From positions 1-16,996 of the forward strand of contig CAYGUI010000027.1 of assembly GCA_964353115.1 (NCBI GenBank): a stretch of 16,996 nucleotides of DNA. Direction: 5' to 3'. This document shows, piece by piece, positions 6,917 through 14,241 of this stretch. The notes under the pieces were generated by a model. That model was not told the origin of the DNA, ran no database searches, and saw nothing but the letters and a program-made list of their open reading frames with translations. Each line of letters starts with the position of its first letter. Positions within the stretch are counted from its first letter, which is position 1. This DNA comes from CAYGUI01 sp964353115 (GTDB lineage Bacteria > Pseudomonadota > Gammaproteobacteria > JAGOUU01). A program made the translations under genes and the position numbers.

Positions 6917-8566
6917 TTACATCATTCCGCCCATACCTCCCATTCCACCCATGCCGCCCATAGCACTCATATCAGGGCCAGCTTCTTTTTCATCCTTAAT
7001 TTCTACTACCATAGCTTCAGTAGTAATTAATAATCCAGAAATTGAAGCCGCATTTTGTAGAGCGTTACGCACAACCTTAGTTGGATCAATGATACCAAAT
7101 TCAATCATATCACCAAACTCACCATTTGCTGCATTGTAACCAAAATTGTCAGTTCCTTCAGCAACTTTATTTAATACAACAGATGATTCTCCGCCAGCAT
7201 TAGCTACGATTTGACGAAGTGGAGCTTCGATTGCACGGCGAATAATATCCACACCTGCATCTTGGTCACGGTTTTCGCCTTTTAAGCCATCAAGAGCTTT
7301 ACGAGCACGAACTAACGCAACACCACCACCAGGAACGATTCCTTCTTCAACCGCTGCACGAGTAGCATGAAGAGCATCGTCAACGCGATCTTTTTTCTCT
7401 TTCATTTCAACTTCTGTTGCAGCACCAACTTTAATTACTGCTACACCACCAGCTAATTTAGCTACACGCTCTTGTAATTTTTCTTTGTCATAATCAGAAG
7501 AAGTATCTTTGATTTGTGCACGAACTTGATTTACACGAGCATCGATATCAGCTGGATTACCAGCGCCATCAATAATAATTGTATTATCTTTAGTTACAAT
7601 TATTTTCTTCGCGCTTCCTAAATCATCAACAGTAGTTCCTTCTAAAGTTAAGCCAACTTCTTCAGAAATTACTTTAGCACCAGTTAAAATAGCAATATCT
7701 TCTAACATAGCTTTACGACGATCACCAAAGCCTGGAGCTTTAACAGCACAAACTTTTACGATACCGCGCATAGAATTAACAACTAAAGTTGCTAAAGCTT
7801 CACCTTCAACATCTTCTGCGATAATTAATAATGATCTACCGCCTTTAGCTACTGCTTCAAGAACTGAAAGCATATCGCGAATATTGCTGATTTTTTTATC
7901 AACTAATAATATAAACGGATTTTCCAATTCACAGCTCATGTTTTGCTGATTGTTAATAAAGTATGGAGATAAATATCCACGATCAAACTGCATACCTTCA
8001 ACAACTTCTAACTCATCTTTTAAGCTAGAGCCTTCTTCAACAGTTATAACACCATCTTTACCAACTTTTTCCATTGCTGCAGCAATAATGTCGCCAATTG
8101 TTTTATCAGAATTGGCTGAAATAGTTGCAACTTGCGCAATAGATTTATTGTCATCACATGGTTTTGACATTTCTTTTAAGCTATTAACAACGGCTTCTGT
8201 CGCTAAATCGATACCGCGCTTTAAGCTCATAGGATCCATTCCAGCAGCATTAAGTTTAGAGCCTTCAGCAAAAATAGCTTGAGCTAATACTGTTGCAGTA
8301 GTTGTACCGTCACCAGCATTATCAGCAGTTCTGCTCGCAACTTCTTTTACCATTTGCGCGCCACTATTTTCGTGCTTATCTTTTAATTCGATTTCTTTTG
8401 CTACAGAAACACCATCTTTAGTAATAGCTGGAGCACCGAAAGATTTTTCAATTACAACGTTACGTCCTTTTGGACCTAAAGTTACTTTTACTGCATTAGC
8501 AAGTTTATCAACACCTGCTTTCATTTTGTCTCTGGCATTTACACCAAAGCTTATATCTTTTGCCAT
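6917..8566 (-). CDS. groL: Chaperonin GroEL (60 kDa)
   Basis: ATP-dependent chaperonin that forms a double seven-membered ring and folds proteins with GroES in the cytoplasm. It has 549 aa, the normal length. The equatorial domain shows TLGPKGRN at 29-36 and the nucleotide-binding GDGTTT at 85-90. The apical domain is intact (KAPGFGDRRKAMLEDIA at 276-292). The signature AAVEEGIVPGGG is at 404-415, preceded by the ATPase Asp in RVDDALHATR. The C-terminus ends with the flexible GGM repeat tail (about 537-549). It lies 15 bases after groES, with a good Shine-Dalgarno (AGAGG) on the minus strand, forming the standard groES-groEL operon. It is driven by the heat-shock-type promoter upstream of groES and closed by the hairpin at 6866-6900. 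Confidence 0.98.
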   Translation of the reverse strand: MAKDISFGVNARDKMKAGVDKLANAVKVTLGPKGRNVVIEKSFGAPAITKDGVSVAKEIELKDKHENSGAQMVKEVASRTADNAGDGTTTATVLAQAIFAEGSKLNAAGMDPMSLKRGIDLATEAVVNSLKEMSKPCDDNKSIAQVATISANSDKTIGDIIAAAMEKVGKDGVITVEEGSSLKDELEVVEGMQFDRGYLSPYFINNQQNMSCELENPFILLVDKKISNIRDMLSVLEAVAKGGRSLLIIAEDVEGEALATLVVNSMRGIVKVCAVKAPGFGDRRKAMLEDIAILTGAKVISEEVGLTLEGTTVDDLGSAKKIIVTKDNTIIIDGAGNPADIDARVNQVRAQIKDTSSDYDKEKLQERVAKLAGGVAVIKVGAATEVEMKEKKDRVDDALHATRAAVEEGIVPGGGVALVRARKALDGLKGENRDQDAGVDIIRRAIEAPLRQIVANAGGESSVVLNKVAEGTDNFGYNAANGEFGDMIEFGIIDPTKVVRNALQNAASISGLLITTEAMVVEIKDEKEAGPDMSAMGGMGGMGGMGGMM

Positions 8567-8581
8567 AATTTACCTCTTAAA

Positions 8582-8872
8582 TTAACCTTCTATTATGCCC
8601 ATGATGTCTTCTTCGCGCATTACTAGCAATTCTTCTTCAGACACCTTAACTTCAGTGCCAGAATATTTGCCGAATAATACTGTATCACCAACTTTTACAT
8701 CTAATGGACGAACGTCACCATTATCCATAGCTTTACCACTACCAACGGCAATTACCTTACCACGAACCGGCTTCTCTTTAGCAGAGTCTGGAAGTACAAT
8801 GCCGCCTGCGCTAGTTTTTTCTAATTCTTCACGTTTCACGATCACACGATCATGTAAGGGTCTGATATTCAT
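8582..8872 (-). CDS. groES: Co-chaperonin GroES (10 kDa)
   Basis: Heptameric lid of the GroEL chamber, 96 aa as usual. NIRPLHDRVIVKR opens the protein, the mobile loop lies at about 16-33 with the GroEL-binding GGIVL at 23-27, and the C-terminal EEDIMGIIE closes it. The ATG at 8872 is preceded by TAGGAG on the minus strand at a suitable distance. It is the first gene of the two-gene groESL operon. Confidence 0.97.
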   Translation of the reverse strand: MNIRPLHDRVIVKREELEKTSAGGIVLPDSAKEKPVRGKVIAVGSGKAMDNGDVRPLDVKVGDTVLFGKYSGTEVKVSEEELLVMREEDIMGIIEG

Positions 8873-8927
8873 AAATTTTTCACTCCTAATTACAATTTTT
8901 GATTAATTTAACCAAAGACATTGATTG

Positions 8928-8955
8928 ATATGGTGACAATAAGTAAAAAATCAAG
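8928..8955 (-). promoter_or_regulatory. Sigma-32 (heat-shock) type promoter of groESL
   Basis: Reading the minus strand, CTTGATT (8949-8955) is followed after 13 bases by CACCATAT (8928-8935). This matches the RpoH consensus CTTGAAA, N11-16, CCCCATNT at 5 of 7 and 7 of 8 positions, with the right spacing. It lies about 56-83 bases upstream of the groES start. No CIRCE element (TTAGCACTC with its inverted copy) is present, so regulation by RpoH rather than HrcA is suggested. Confidence 0.7.
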
Positions 8956-8970
8956 AAGAAACTTACTTCT

Positions 8971-8996
8971 TTGGCGATAATTTTTTGTAGTATTAT
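8971..8996 (+). promoter_or_regulatory. Possible promoter of the 9003 operon
   Basis: TTGGCG (8971-8976) and TATTAT (8991-8996) are separated by 14 bases, shorter than ideal. A start about 7 bases after the -10 would fall at or next to the ATG at 9003, suggesting a leaderless or near-leaderless message. The absence of any Shine-Dalgarno there agrees. It is divergent from the groESL promoter. Confidence 0.35.
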
Positions 8997-9002
8997 ATTT
9001 AA

Positions 9003-10325
9003 ATGGATACACAACAAAAAATTGCCCAAAAGCTAATCGAACTCAAAAACGCCTGCTTATTTTGCAATAAATGGCTGGTGTTTAATATTAACAGTCATAA
9101 ACTAGAAAAGCTTGCCAATAATCAAAATTCTGATTTTAATAAAGACCTTAACGATGCAAGTAATGACTTTCTAAGAGCATTATTAGCTTATAAAGAGCGA
9201 ACTGAGAACTCTATATCTGAATATACAGCTGAAGAGTCTACGCTTGAAAATTTTTTAGAAAATCAAAGTATATTTTCTGATAGCAATACTATTGAAGACT
9301 TGGCTATTACTTTGGCCAGTAATGAAAAAACTCAAAGTCTAATAAATTATATTGATCAATTATTTATTCAAACACTCGATATAAATAACTCAAATATAAT
9401 ATGCATCAGTATAAATAGCTCTGAAAGCAAATCTACTAGCGCTAATTTTGAAGCTGTTTATAACAACAACCCTCTTGAGCGCGCTATCTCTTTCTTATCG
9501 ATAGTTGCACCTAAAAAAACCGTGCCATTTTATGTAAAAGTAGATGAAGAAGCCAATGCGGTTGCCATTACTTTTGAAGAAGATAAATTAACTGATTTAA
9601 CAGATAGCGAAATTAAGCGCTATGCTTTAGATTTAGTACAAAAAGCTAGTCAATACAAATTAATAAATCGTAAGGATAAAGCAAAAATTTTATGTAGCGA
9701 TATTCGGTTAATGACCTACTTAATTATATTTTTGCAAACATCGCAGCTAATTACTCCACAAATATTTTTAACCAATAAAAACTGTGAATTTATAAGCTTT
9801 TCTACTCTTAACTATTTAATAAACTCTCTTAGAAATACAGAGCTTAAAAAAATCGCAAAATTATTTGATACAAATTTTTTACCTTATGGCAATAAGTTAT
9901 GTGATTTTTATCATAATTTATATAATGATCCGCAAAAAAATCTACGTGGCAAATTAGCCAAAAATCAGGCTAATAAATTTTTAAAATATTTATTAGGCGC
10001 AGACTTATCTAGCTTAATTACCCAAGATAGAATTGAGCATATTCCAATTGATCAATTAATATTATTATCTGCAGGAAAAAACAATATGCAGCAATACATT
10101 GATGATCTAAAAAATTCTGATTCTGTCGCTGTTGATAAATATTTTTCTGAAGTTACTAAGCATATAAGATTTTTATCAGAAGATGAACGACGTGATGTAT
10201 CCGCGACATTAAGTCATAGTCAAATCAATAATGCATATATAACCTATAATGAAAGTGCTGATATTAAAAATGGCAGTGCTAATCATCAAAAAGGAATTGA
10301 ATTACAACAAAAATTACGACAATAA
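9003..10325 (+). CDS. Uncharacterised 440-aa protein
   Basis: I do not recognise this protein. It is soluble by inspection: no signal peptide and no membrane segment. It is rich in Asn, Lys, Ile and Leu and looks largely helical, with a single CxxC (Cys18, Cys21) near the N-terminus. The acidic, low-complexity stretch at about 70-130 suggests a flexible part. The reading frame is long and clean, and it begins a tight plus-strand series followed after 9 bases by another unknown gene and then by dsbD and rpiA, so it is very probably real. The ATG at 9003 is the only reasonable start near the 5' end; no Shine-Dalgarno precedes it. It could be a lineage-specific or secreted-effector type protein, but nothing in the sequence shows that. 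Confidence 0.75.
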   Translation: MDTQQKIAQKLIELKNACLFCNKWLVFNINSHKLEKLANNQNSDFNKDLNDASNDFLRALLAYKERTENSISEYTAEESTLENFLENQSIFSDSNTIEDLAITLASNEKTQSLINYIDQLFIQTLDINNSNIICISINSSESKSTSANFEAVYNNNPLERAISFLSIVAPKKTVPFYVKVDEEANAVAITFEEDKLTDLTDSEIKRYALDLVQKASQYKLINRKDKAKILCSDIRLMTYLIIFLQTSQLITPQIFLTNKNCEFISFSTLNYLINSLRNTELKKIAKLFDTNFLPYGNKLCDFYHNLYNDPQKNLRGKLAKNQANKFLKYLLGADLSSLITQDRIEHIPIDQLILLSAGKNNMQQYIDDLKNSDSVAVDKYFSEVTKHIRFLSEDERRDVSATLSHSQINNAYITYNESADIKNGSANHQKGIELQQKLRQ

Positions 10326-10334
10326 CTAAAATCC

Positions 10335-10697
10335 ATGCGTGAACTAAAAACTAATTGCCCTTATATAAATTTAAAAGCTGTACAAATATTCTCTAATTTA
10401 AATAAAGATCATTTTTATGATATGAAATTTTCTTTAGGTATAACTGAAGTTAATTTTATTCCTAACTTTACTAATATTTTGCAAAATCTAGATACTTTTT
10501 TAAAAAGCTGTAAAGATAAAAATTTTAATTTAATACTATGTGAATCAAATATCGACGGCATCGCTGATGACTTAGAAGTATTTGCAAGAAAATACAACGT
10601 AAAAATTTTAGCCGAATATTCAGAAAATATTATTTATAAAGATCAATTGAAAAATTTAAAATTTATTAATGAATTAAAGGGGGCTGCCGGTGCTTAA
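10335..10697 (+). CDS. Uncharacterised 120-aa protein upstream of dsbD
   Basis: I do not recognise this small protein. It has no signal peptide or membrane segment. The second half (FNLILCESNIDGIADDLEVF, then an Arg-Lys-rich helix and VKILAEYS) looks like alternating strand, helix, strand, as in small alpha/beta folds. It contains three cysteines without a paired motif. It starts 9 bases after the preceding gene and its last 8 bases overlap the GTG start of dsbD, so translation is probably coupled. In E. coli cutA precedes dsbD, but this sequence does not look like CutA. Its end (LKGAAGA) is encoded by the G-rich stretch that also forms the dsbD ribosome binding site. Confidence 0.7.
   Translation: MRELKTNCPYINLKAVQIFSNLNKDHFYDMKFSLGITEVNFIPNFTNILQNLDTFLKSCKDKNFNLILCESNIDGIADDLEVFARKYNVKILAEYSENIIYKDQLKNLKFINELKGAAGA
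10676..10683 (+). promoter_or_regulatory. Ribosome binding site that fixes the dsbD GTG start
   Basis: AAAGGGGG lies 6 bases before the GTG at 10690, whereas no ATG in frame offers an alternative near the 5' end. AAAGGGGG is also the arm sequence of the palindromic repeat found 50 bases downstream, so this site might derive from a degenerate copy. Confidence 0.6.
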
Positions 10698-12516
10698 ATT
10701 GTTTGAAAATTATATTTTGGCGCTAACGCGTTTATCCCCCTTTTGTAAAGGGGGCAACGCCAAAGGCGTGGGGGTTTTATTATTATCACTATTATCTTTA
10801 ACTTCCCACGCAAACATTCTCGATACCCTAAAATCAAACAACAGTAATAATAAAGTAATTCCCGCAGAGCAAGCATTTAAGATTCAAGCTGAAATTAAAG
10901 ACAATAAGATTTTAGTATCAACCCAAACAGATAACTCGACTTATTTATATCAAGATAAATTTAAATTTAGCACTAACAATTCTAGTATTAAATTAGGCAC
11001 ACCAAATTTTCCAAGCAATCCTGCTAACAGCACAAAAAAACATGACGAAGAACTAGGCGATTATGTTGCATTGCATGGCAATTTTATTATCACTATTCCA
11101 TACCAAACTACAAAAGCAGCAAAATTTGCTTTAACTATAAATTATCAAGGTTGCTCAAAATATGGTGTTTGCTATCCGCCGCAGAAGAAAAACTTTAATT
11201 TATTTATTGAAAATAAAGAACAAAACTCAGCCCTTGATTTACTACAAAATAATAATATTTTCCTAATATCACTAGGATTTTTAGCATTAGGTATTTTATT
11301 AAGCTTTACTCCTTGTGTATTACCAATTTTACCAATTTTATCTCGCATAATAATTGGACAAAAAGAGCATTCGACTCGTAAAGGTTTTATTTTATCCTTT
11401 AGCTACGTCCAAGGTATGTCAGTTGCTTATGCTCTTGCAGGCTTATTAATTGCCTCTGGCGGTGCAAATTTAACAGCTGAGTTACAGCGACCATGGATCA
11501 TAACCTTAACCAGTATTATATTTTTTATACTTGCTCTTAGCATGTTTGGTGTTTTTAATTTGCAATTACCGCATGGCTTTGAAGATAAAATAGATCATTT
11601 TAGACGCAAACAAAAACAAGGCTCAGTAGCTGGTGCTTTTATAATGGGTTTTGTTTCATCACTAATAGTCTCTCCATGTATTAGCGCACCATTAGCTGGA
11701 GCATTAATTTATATTGCAAATACTGGGAATATGCTAATTGGCGGAGTAGCACTGTACTTACTGGGTATTGGAATGGGAATACCGCTGATACTAATCGGCG
11801 CATCATTCGGCAATTTATTACCTAAAGCTGGCGGCTGGATGAATAGTATTAAAAATACTTTAGGCGTCGTTTTAATTGGTATAAGTATTTATTTATTGGC
11901 GCGAATTTTACCAGGACAAATTATTTTAGTTTTATGGGGTGTTTTATTATTACTATGCGCAGTTCAACTAGGATTATTAGAAAGAGCTGAAACAACTATT
12001 TTATTATTTAAAAAAGGCATTGGTCTTATTTTTGGCCTTTATGGCTTGTTATTAATAATCGGCGCGACATTAAATGGTACTGATATTTTTCATCCATTAA
12101 ATAATGCCATTACAAATAGTAATTTATCTAAAACAATTTTTCATAAAAATTATCAAAAAATAAATAATTATGCTGAGCTTGAAAGAGTACTTGCTCGAGC
12201 TCCAAAAAATAAAATTATCATGCTTGATTTTTATGCTGACTGGTGTGTTGAATGTAAAATTTTACAACGTGAAATATTAGAAAATAACGACGTTGAAGAA
12301 AAACTGAAGAATGTACAAGTCTTAAAAGCAGATATAACAAAGTACAGCAACCAAGATAAAAAGCTAATGCAAAAATTAGGTGTTTTTAATCCACCAAGTA
12401 TTTTATTTTTTGCTAACAAACGAGAGATTACAGGTGCTAGAATAATATCTAAGCCTTCAAAAGAAGAATTTTTGGAAAAACTAAATATAGCAGAGCAATG
12501 GATCAAAACGAATTAA
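10690..12516 (+). CDS. dsbD: Thiol:disulfide interchange protein DsbD
   Basis: Membrane protein that passes electrons from cytoplasmic thioredoxin to periplasmic DsbC/DsbG and cytochrome c maturation partners. It has 608 aa. All three cysteine pairs are present: N-terminal periplasmic domain Cys155/Cys161 (YQGCSKYGVCYPP), membrane domain Cys209 (FTPCVLP) and Cys330 (VSPCISAP), and C-terminal thioredoxin-like domain Cys519/Cys522 (DFYADWCVECK). About eight hydrophobic segments lie between 190 and 460. The signal peptide ends at about LTSHA-N42 and is unusual: residues 12-29 (LTRLSPFCKGGNAKGVGV) are encoded by a palindromic repeat inserted in frame, and without them a standard signal peptide remains. 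The GTG start is supported by AAAGGGGG 6 bases upstream. It overlaps the preceding gene by 8 bases and rpiA by 19. Confidence 0.96.
   Translation: MLKLFENYILALTRLSPFCKGGNAKGVGVLLLSLLSLTSHANILDTLKSNNSNNKVIPAEQAFKIQAEIKDNKILVSTQTDNSTYLYQDKFKFSTNNSSIKLGTPNFPSNPANSTKKHDEELGDYVALHGNFIITIPYQTTKAAKFALTINYQGCSKYGVCYPPQKKNFNLFIENKEQNSALDLLQNNNIFLISLGFLALGILLSFTPCVLPILPILSRIIIGQKEHSTRKGFILSFSYVQGMSVAYALAGLLIASGGANLTAELQRPWIITLTSIIFFILALSMFGVFNLQLPHGFEDKIDHFRRKQKQGSVAGAFIMGFVSSLIVSPCISAPLAGALIYIANTGNMLIGGVALYLLGIGMGIPLILIGASFGNLLPKAGGWMNSIKNTLGVVLIGISIYLLARILPGQIILVLWGVLLLLCAVQLGLLERAETTILLFKKGIGLIFGLYGLLLIIGATLNGTDIFHPLNNAITNSNLSKTIFHKNYQKINNYAELERVLARAPKNKIIMLDFYADWCVECKILQREILENNDVEEKLKNVQVLKADITKYSNQDKKLMQKLGVFNPPSILFFANKREITGARIISKPSKEEFLEKLNIAEQWIKTN
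10719..10778 (-). repeat. Palindromic repeat element inside the dsbD signal-peptide region
   Basis: CCCCCTTT (10736-10743), TGT, AAAGGGGG (10747-10754) form a perfect 8-bp stem. It is followed by ACGCC, AAA, GGCGT (10757-10769) as a second stem and then GGGGGTTTT. Read on the minus strand this is AAAACCCCC, GC hairpin, CCCCCTTT-hairpin, the same order as the copies at 13198-13247 and, inverted, 13272-13316. A GCGCTAACGC stretch at 10720-10729 may be a further, decayed arm. The limits are approximate. Confidence 0.75.
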
Positions 12517-13175
12517 AAAGAGAAGCAGCACATGCTGCTATAGAATACTTAAATAAAAATAATTTATTAGAAGACAACATCATAGGTGTTGGTACTGGAA
12601 GCACAGTAAATTATTTTATAGCAGAATTATCAGAGTTTAAAGACCAAATAAAAGGAGCTGTTTCAAGCTCTAAAGCATCAACAAAATTATTAACTGCTGC
12701 TGGTATTAGCGTTTTTGATTTAAAAGAAGTTGGTAAATTATCGGTTTATGTTGACGGCGCAGATGAATGCAATAAATACGGTCACGCCATAAAAGGTGGT
12801 GGCGGTGCTTTAACTTGCGAAAAAATATTAGCAAATGCCGCTGATGAATTCGTTTTAATCATTGATGAATCAAAATTAGTAGAAAAACTTGGTAATTTCC
12901 CATTGCCAATCGAAGTAATTGATATGGCAAGAAGTAGTGTTGCTCATCAATTAAAGAAAATATTTCCAAGAGCTGAGCCAGATTTTCGTGAAAATTATCG
13001 CACTGACAATGGCCATGAAATACTTGATTTAAGAAACTATGATTTGCGTGAGCCTGCAGTAAAAGAGCAAGAAATTAATAATATTGCTGGTGTAGTAACA
13101 AATGGTATTTTTGCTATACGCCCAGCAGATGTTATTTTAATGGCGACTCAAAATGGTGTTGAGAGGGTTTTATAA
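12498..13175 (+). CDS. rpiA: Ribose-5-phosphate isomerase A
   Basis: Interconverts ribose 5-phosphate and ribulose 5-phosphate in the non-oxidative pentose phosphate pathway, in the cytoplasm. It has 225 aa (E. coli 219). The phosphate-binding GVGTGST is at 30-36, and SSSKAST follows at 56-62. The catalytic region YVDGADE has Asp86 and Asp89, with Lys99 in IKGGGGALT and the catalytic base Glu108 (CEKI). FPLPIEVI and the C-terminal GVVTNGIFA are also typical. The ATG overlaps the last 19 bases of dsbD in another frame, so it is part of the same transcript. It is followed by the palindromic repeat pair that separates it from convergent speE. Confidence 0.97.
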   Translation: MDQNELKREAAHAAIEYLNKNNLLEDNIIGVGTGSTVNYFIAELSEFKDQIKGAVSSSKASTKLLTAAGISVFDLKEVGKLSVYVDGADECNKYGHAIKGGGGALTCEKILANAADEFVLIIDESKLVEKLGNFPLPIEVIDMARSSVAHQLKKIFPRAEPDFRENYRTDNGHEILDLRNYDLREPAVKEQEINNIAGVVTNGIFAIRPADVILMATQNGVERVL

Positions 13176-13197
13176 ATTTATACGCCTTCTAAAAGTT

Positions 13198-13317
13198 AAA
13201 ACCCCTCTGTCGGCTAACGCCGACATCTCCCCTTTCTTAAAGGGGAGAATATCCACCGCCCTTTCTTATCTCCCCCTTTCTTAAAGGGGGTCGGCGCATT
13301 AGCGCCGAGGGGTTTTT
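13198..13317. repeat. Inverted pair of palindromic repeats, likely bidirectional terminator
   Basis: Copy one has AAAACCCCTC, hairpin GTCGGC/GCCGAC (13209-13224), then CTCCCCTTT-CTT-AAAGGGGAG (13227-13247). Copy two is inverted: CCCCCTTT-CTT-AAAGGGGG (13272-13290), hairpin CGGCGC/GCGCCG (13292-13307), then GAGGGGTTTTT. The outer ends (13198-13207 and 13307-13316) are exact reverse complements, so the whole block can fold as one structure. It fills the space between the rpiA stop and the speE stop and ends in T5 on the plus side and T-rich DNA on the minus side, so it could end both transcripts. Bases 13176-13197 hold nothing visible. Confidence 0.85.
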
Positions 13318-13320
13318 ATT

Positions 13321-14184
13321 TCAAAAAAACTCTGGACTAGCCAAAGCCCCTTTATGAATTGCTGAATTGTAGTATTTAGTTTCAAATTCTTTATTCTGCG
13401 CATCTTCCTCACGGAAATTATTTAAATCTAAATTACTTGCCATTGTTGCTGACCACCAACCTGTTGGATAGCATGGCTGTGGGAAAAATAATGTTTTTGT
13501 ATTATCAAATCCAACTTGCTGCATATTTTTATGCATTGGACGAATCACATTTTCTAAGTTAATTAATGGCGATTCACTTTGTTGAATCAAAATTCCATCA
13601 TCTTTTAAAGCTCTTCGACAGTTTTGATAAAACTCCAAATTAAATAAACCTTCAGCTGGACCACCTTCATCAGTAGCTTCTGTTGAGTCAACAATAATAA
13701 TATCAATACTATCGTCAGGCGCTTCTCTCATCCATTGAATACCATCAAGAAATGCGAGCTCTGCACGTGGATCAATATTATTTTCACATAATTCCGGAAA
13801 ATATTTTCTCGCTAAAATAGTAACAGCTTCATCTATATCAATTTGAATAGCTGATTTAACAGCTTCATGCCTTAAAACTTGCTGTAAAGTACCACAGTCA
13901 CCACCACCAATAATTACAACGTTTTCTGGATTAGGATGGGTAAATAATGCCGGATGAGACATCATTTCATGATATAAAAAATTATCACGTGTAGTTAACA
14001 TCACAAAACCATCAATGGTCATTAAATTACCAAAATGCTCGGTTTCAAATATTTCAACTTTTTGAAATTCGCTTTGCATTTCATCAAGTTTTTTATTAAT
14101 TTTAAAGGAAAAAGCGGTGCCCGAATGAGGTACTATTTCAGTAAACCATTGATTTTTATTAATATTATCTATAACTTGTGACAT
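13321..14184 (-). CDS. speE: Polyamine aminopropyltransferase (spermidine synthase)
   Basis: Transfers the aminopropyl group of decarboxylated S-adenosylmethionine to putrescine, giving spermidine, in the cytoplasm. It has 287 aa, the same as E. coli within one residue. Visible motifs are YHEM at 71-74, the SAM-binding GGGDCGTL at 93-100 (usually GGGDGG, here Cys for Gly), IDID at 115-118, and the catalytic-loop Asp166 in DSTEATDEGGPAEGLF, which is longer than the usual DSTDPxGPA. QPCYPTGWW is the typical C-terminal part. The ATG at 14184 is preceded by AGGT on the minus strand. The gene ends with TGA, showing that TGA is a stop here. It is divergent from speA, with 57 bases between the starts. 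Confidence 0.94.
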   Translation of the reverse strand: MSQVIDNINKNQWFTEIVPHSGTAFSFKINKKLDEMQSEFQKVEIFETEHFGNLMTIDGFVMLTTRDNFLYHEMMSHPALFTHPNPENVVIIGGGDCGTLQQVLRHEAVKSAIQIDIDEAVTILARKYFPELCENNIDPRAELAFLDGIQWMREAPDDSIDIIIVDSTEATDEGGPAEGLFNLEFYQNCRRALKDDGILIQQSESPLINLENVIRPMHKNMQQVGFDNTKTLFFPQPCYPTGWWSATMASNLDLNNFREEDAQNKEFETKYYNSAIHKGALASPEFF

Positions 14185-14204
14185 TGTAATTTACCTGAAT
14201 ATCA

Positions 14205-14233
14205 TTTACTTAAAAAGAGATATAAGATATCAT
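14205..14233 (+). promoter_or_regulatory. Possible speA promoter
   Basis: TTTACT (14205-14210), 17 bases, then TATCAT (14228-14233). The -10 matches the consensus at five of six positions. The predicted start is close to 14240, only about two bases before the speA ATG, again pointing to a leaderless or very short leader. TATCATAACAA (14228-14238) is identical to 210-220 upstream of rmlB. Confidence 0.4.
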
Positions 14234-14241
14234 AACAACCC

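Noticed and set aside
7950..8282. 110-aa open frame on the plus strand inside groEL, and similar frames opposite groES, uvrD and dsbD
   Set aside because: These are antisense shadows of conserved genes, with no family resemblance and no ribosome binding sites.
8956..8975. AAGAAG/CTTCTT inverted repeat as an operator between groES and the 9003 gene
   Set aside because: The arms are short and low in complexity in purine-rich DNA; such matches are expected by chance.
8881..9002. CIRCE/HrcA operator upstream of groES
   Set aside because: No TTAGCACTC with its inverted copy is present; the sigma-32-like boxes explain the region better.
10335..10697. The 120-aa protein as CutA because of its place before dsbD
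   Set aside because: No CutA motif or similarity is seen; the neighbourhood alone is not enough.
13198..13317. CRISPR array
   Set aside because: Only two repeat copies, inverted and themselves palindromic, with no regular spacers and no cas genes in the window.
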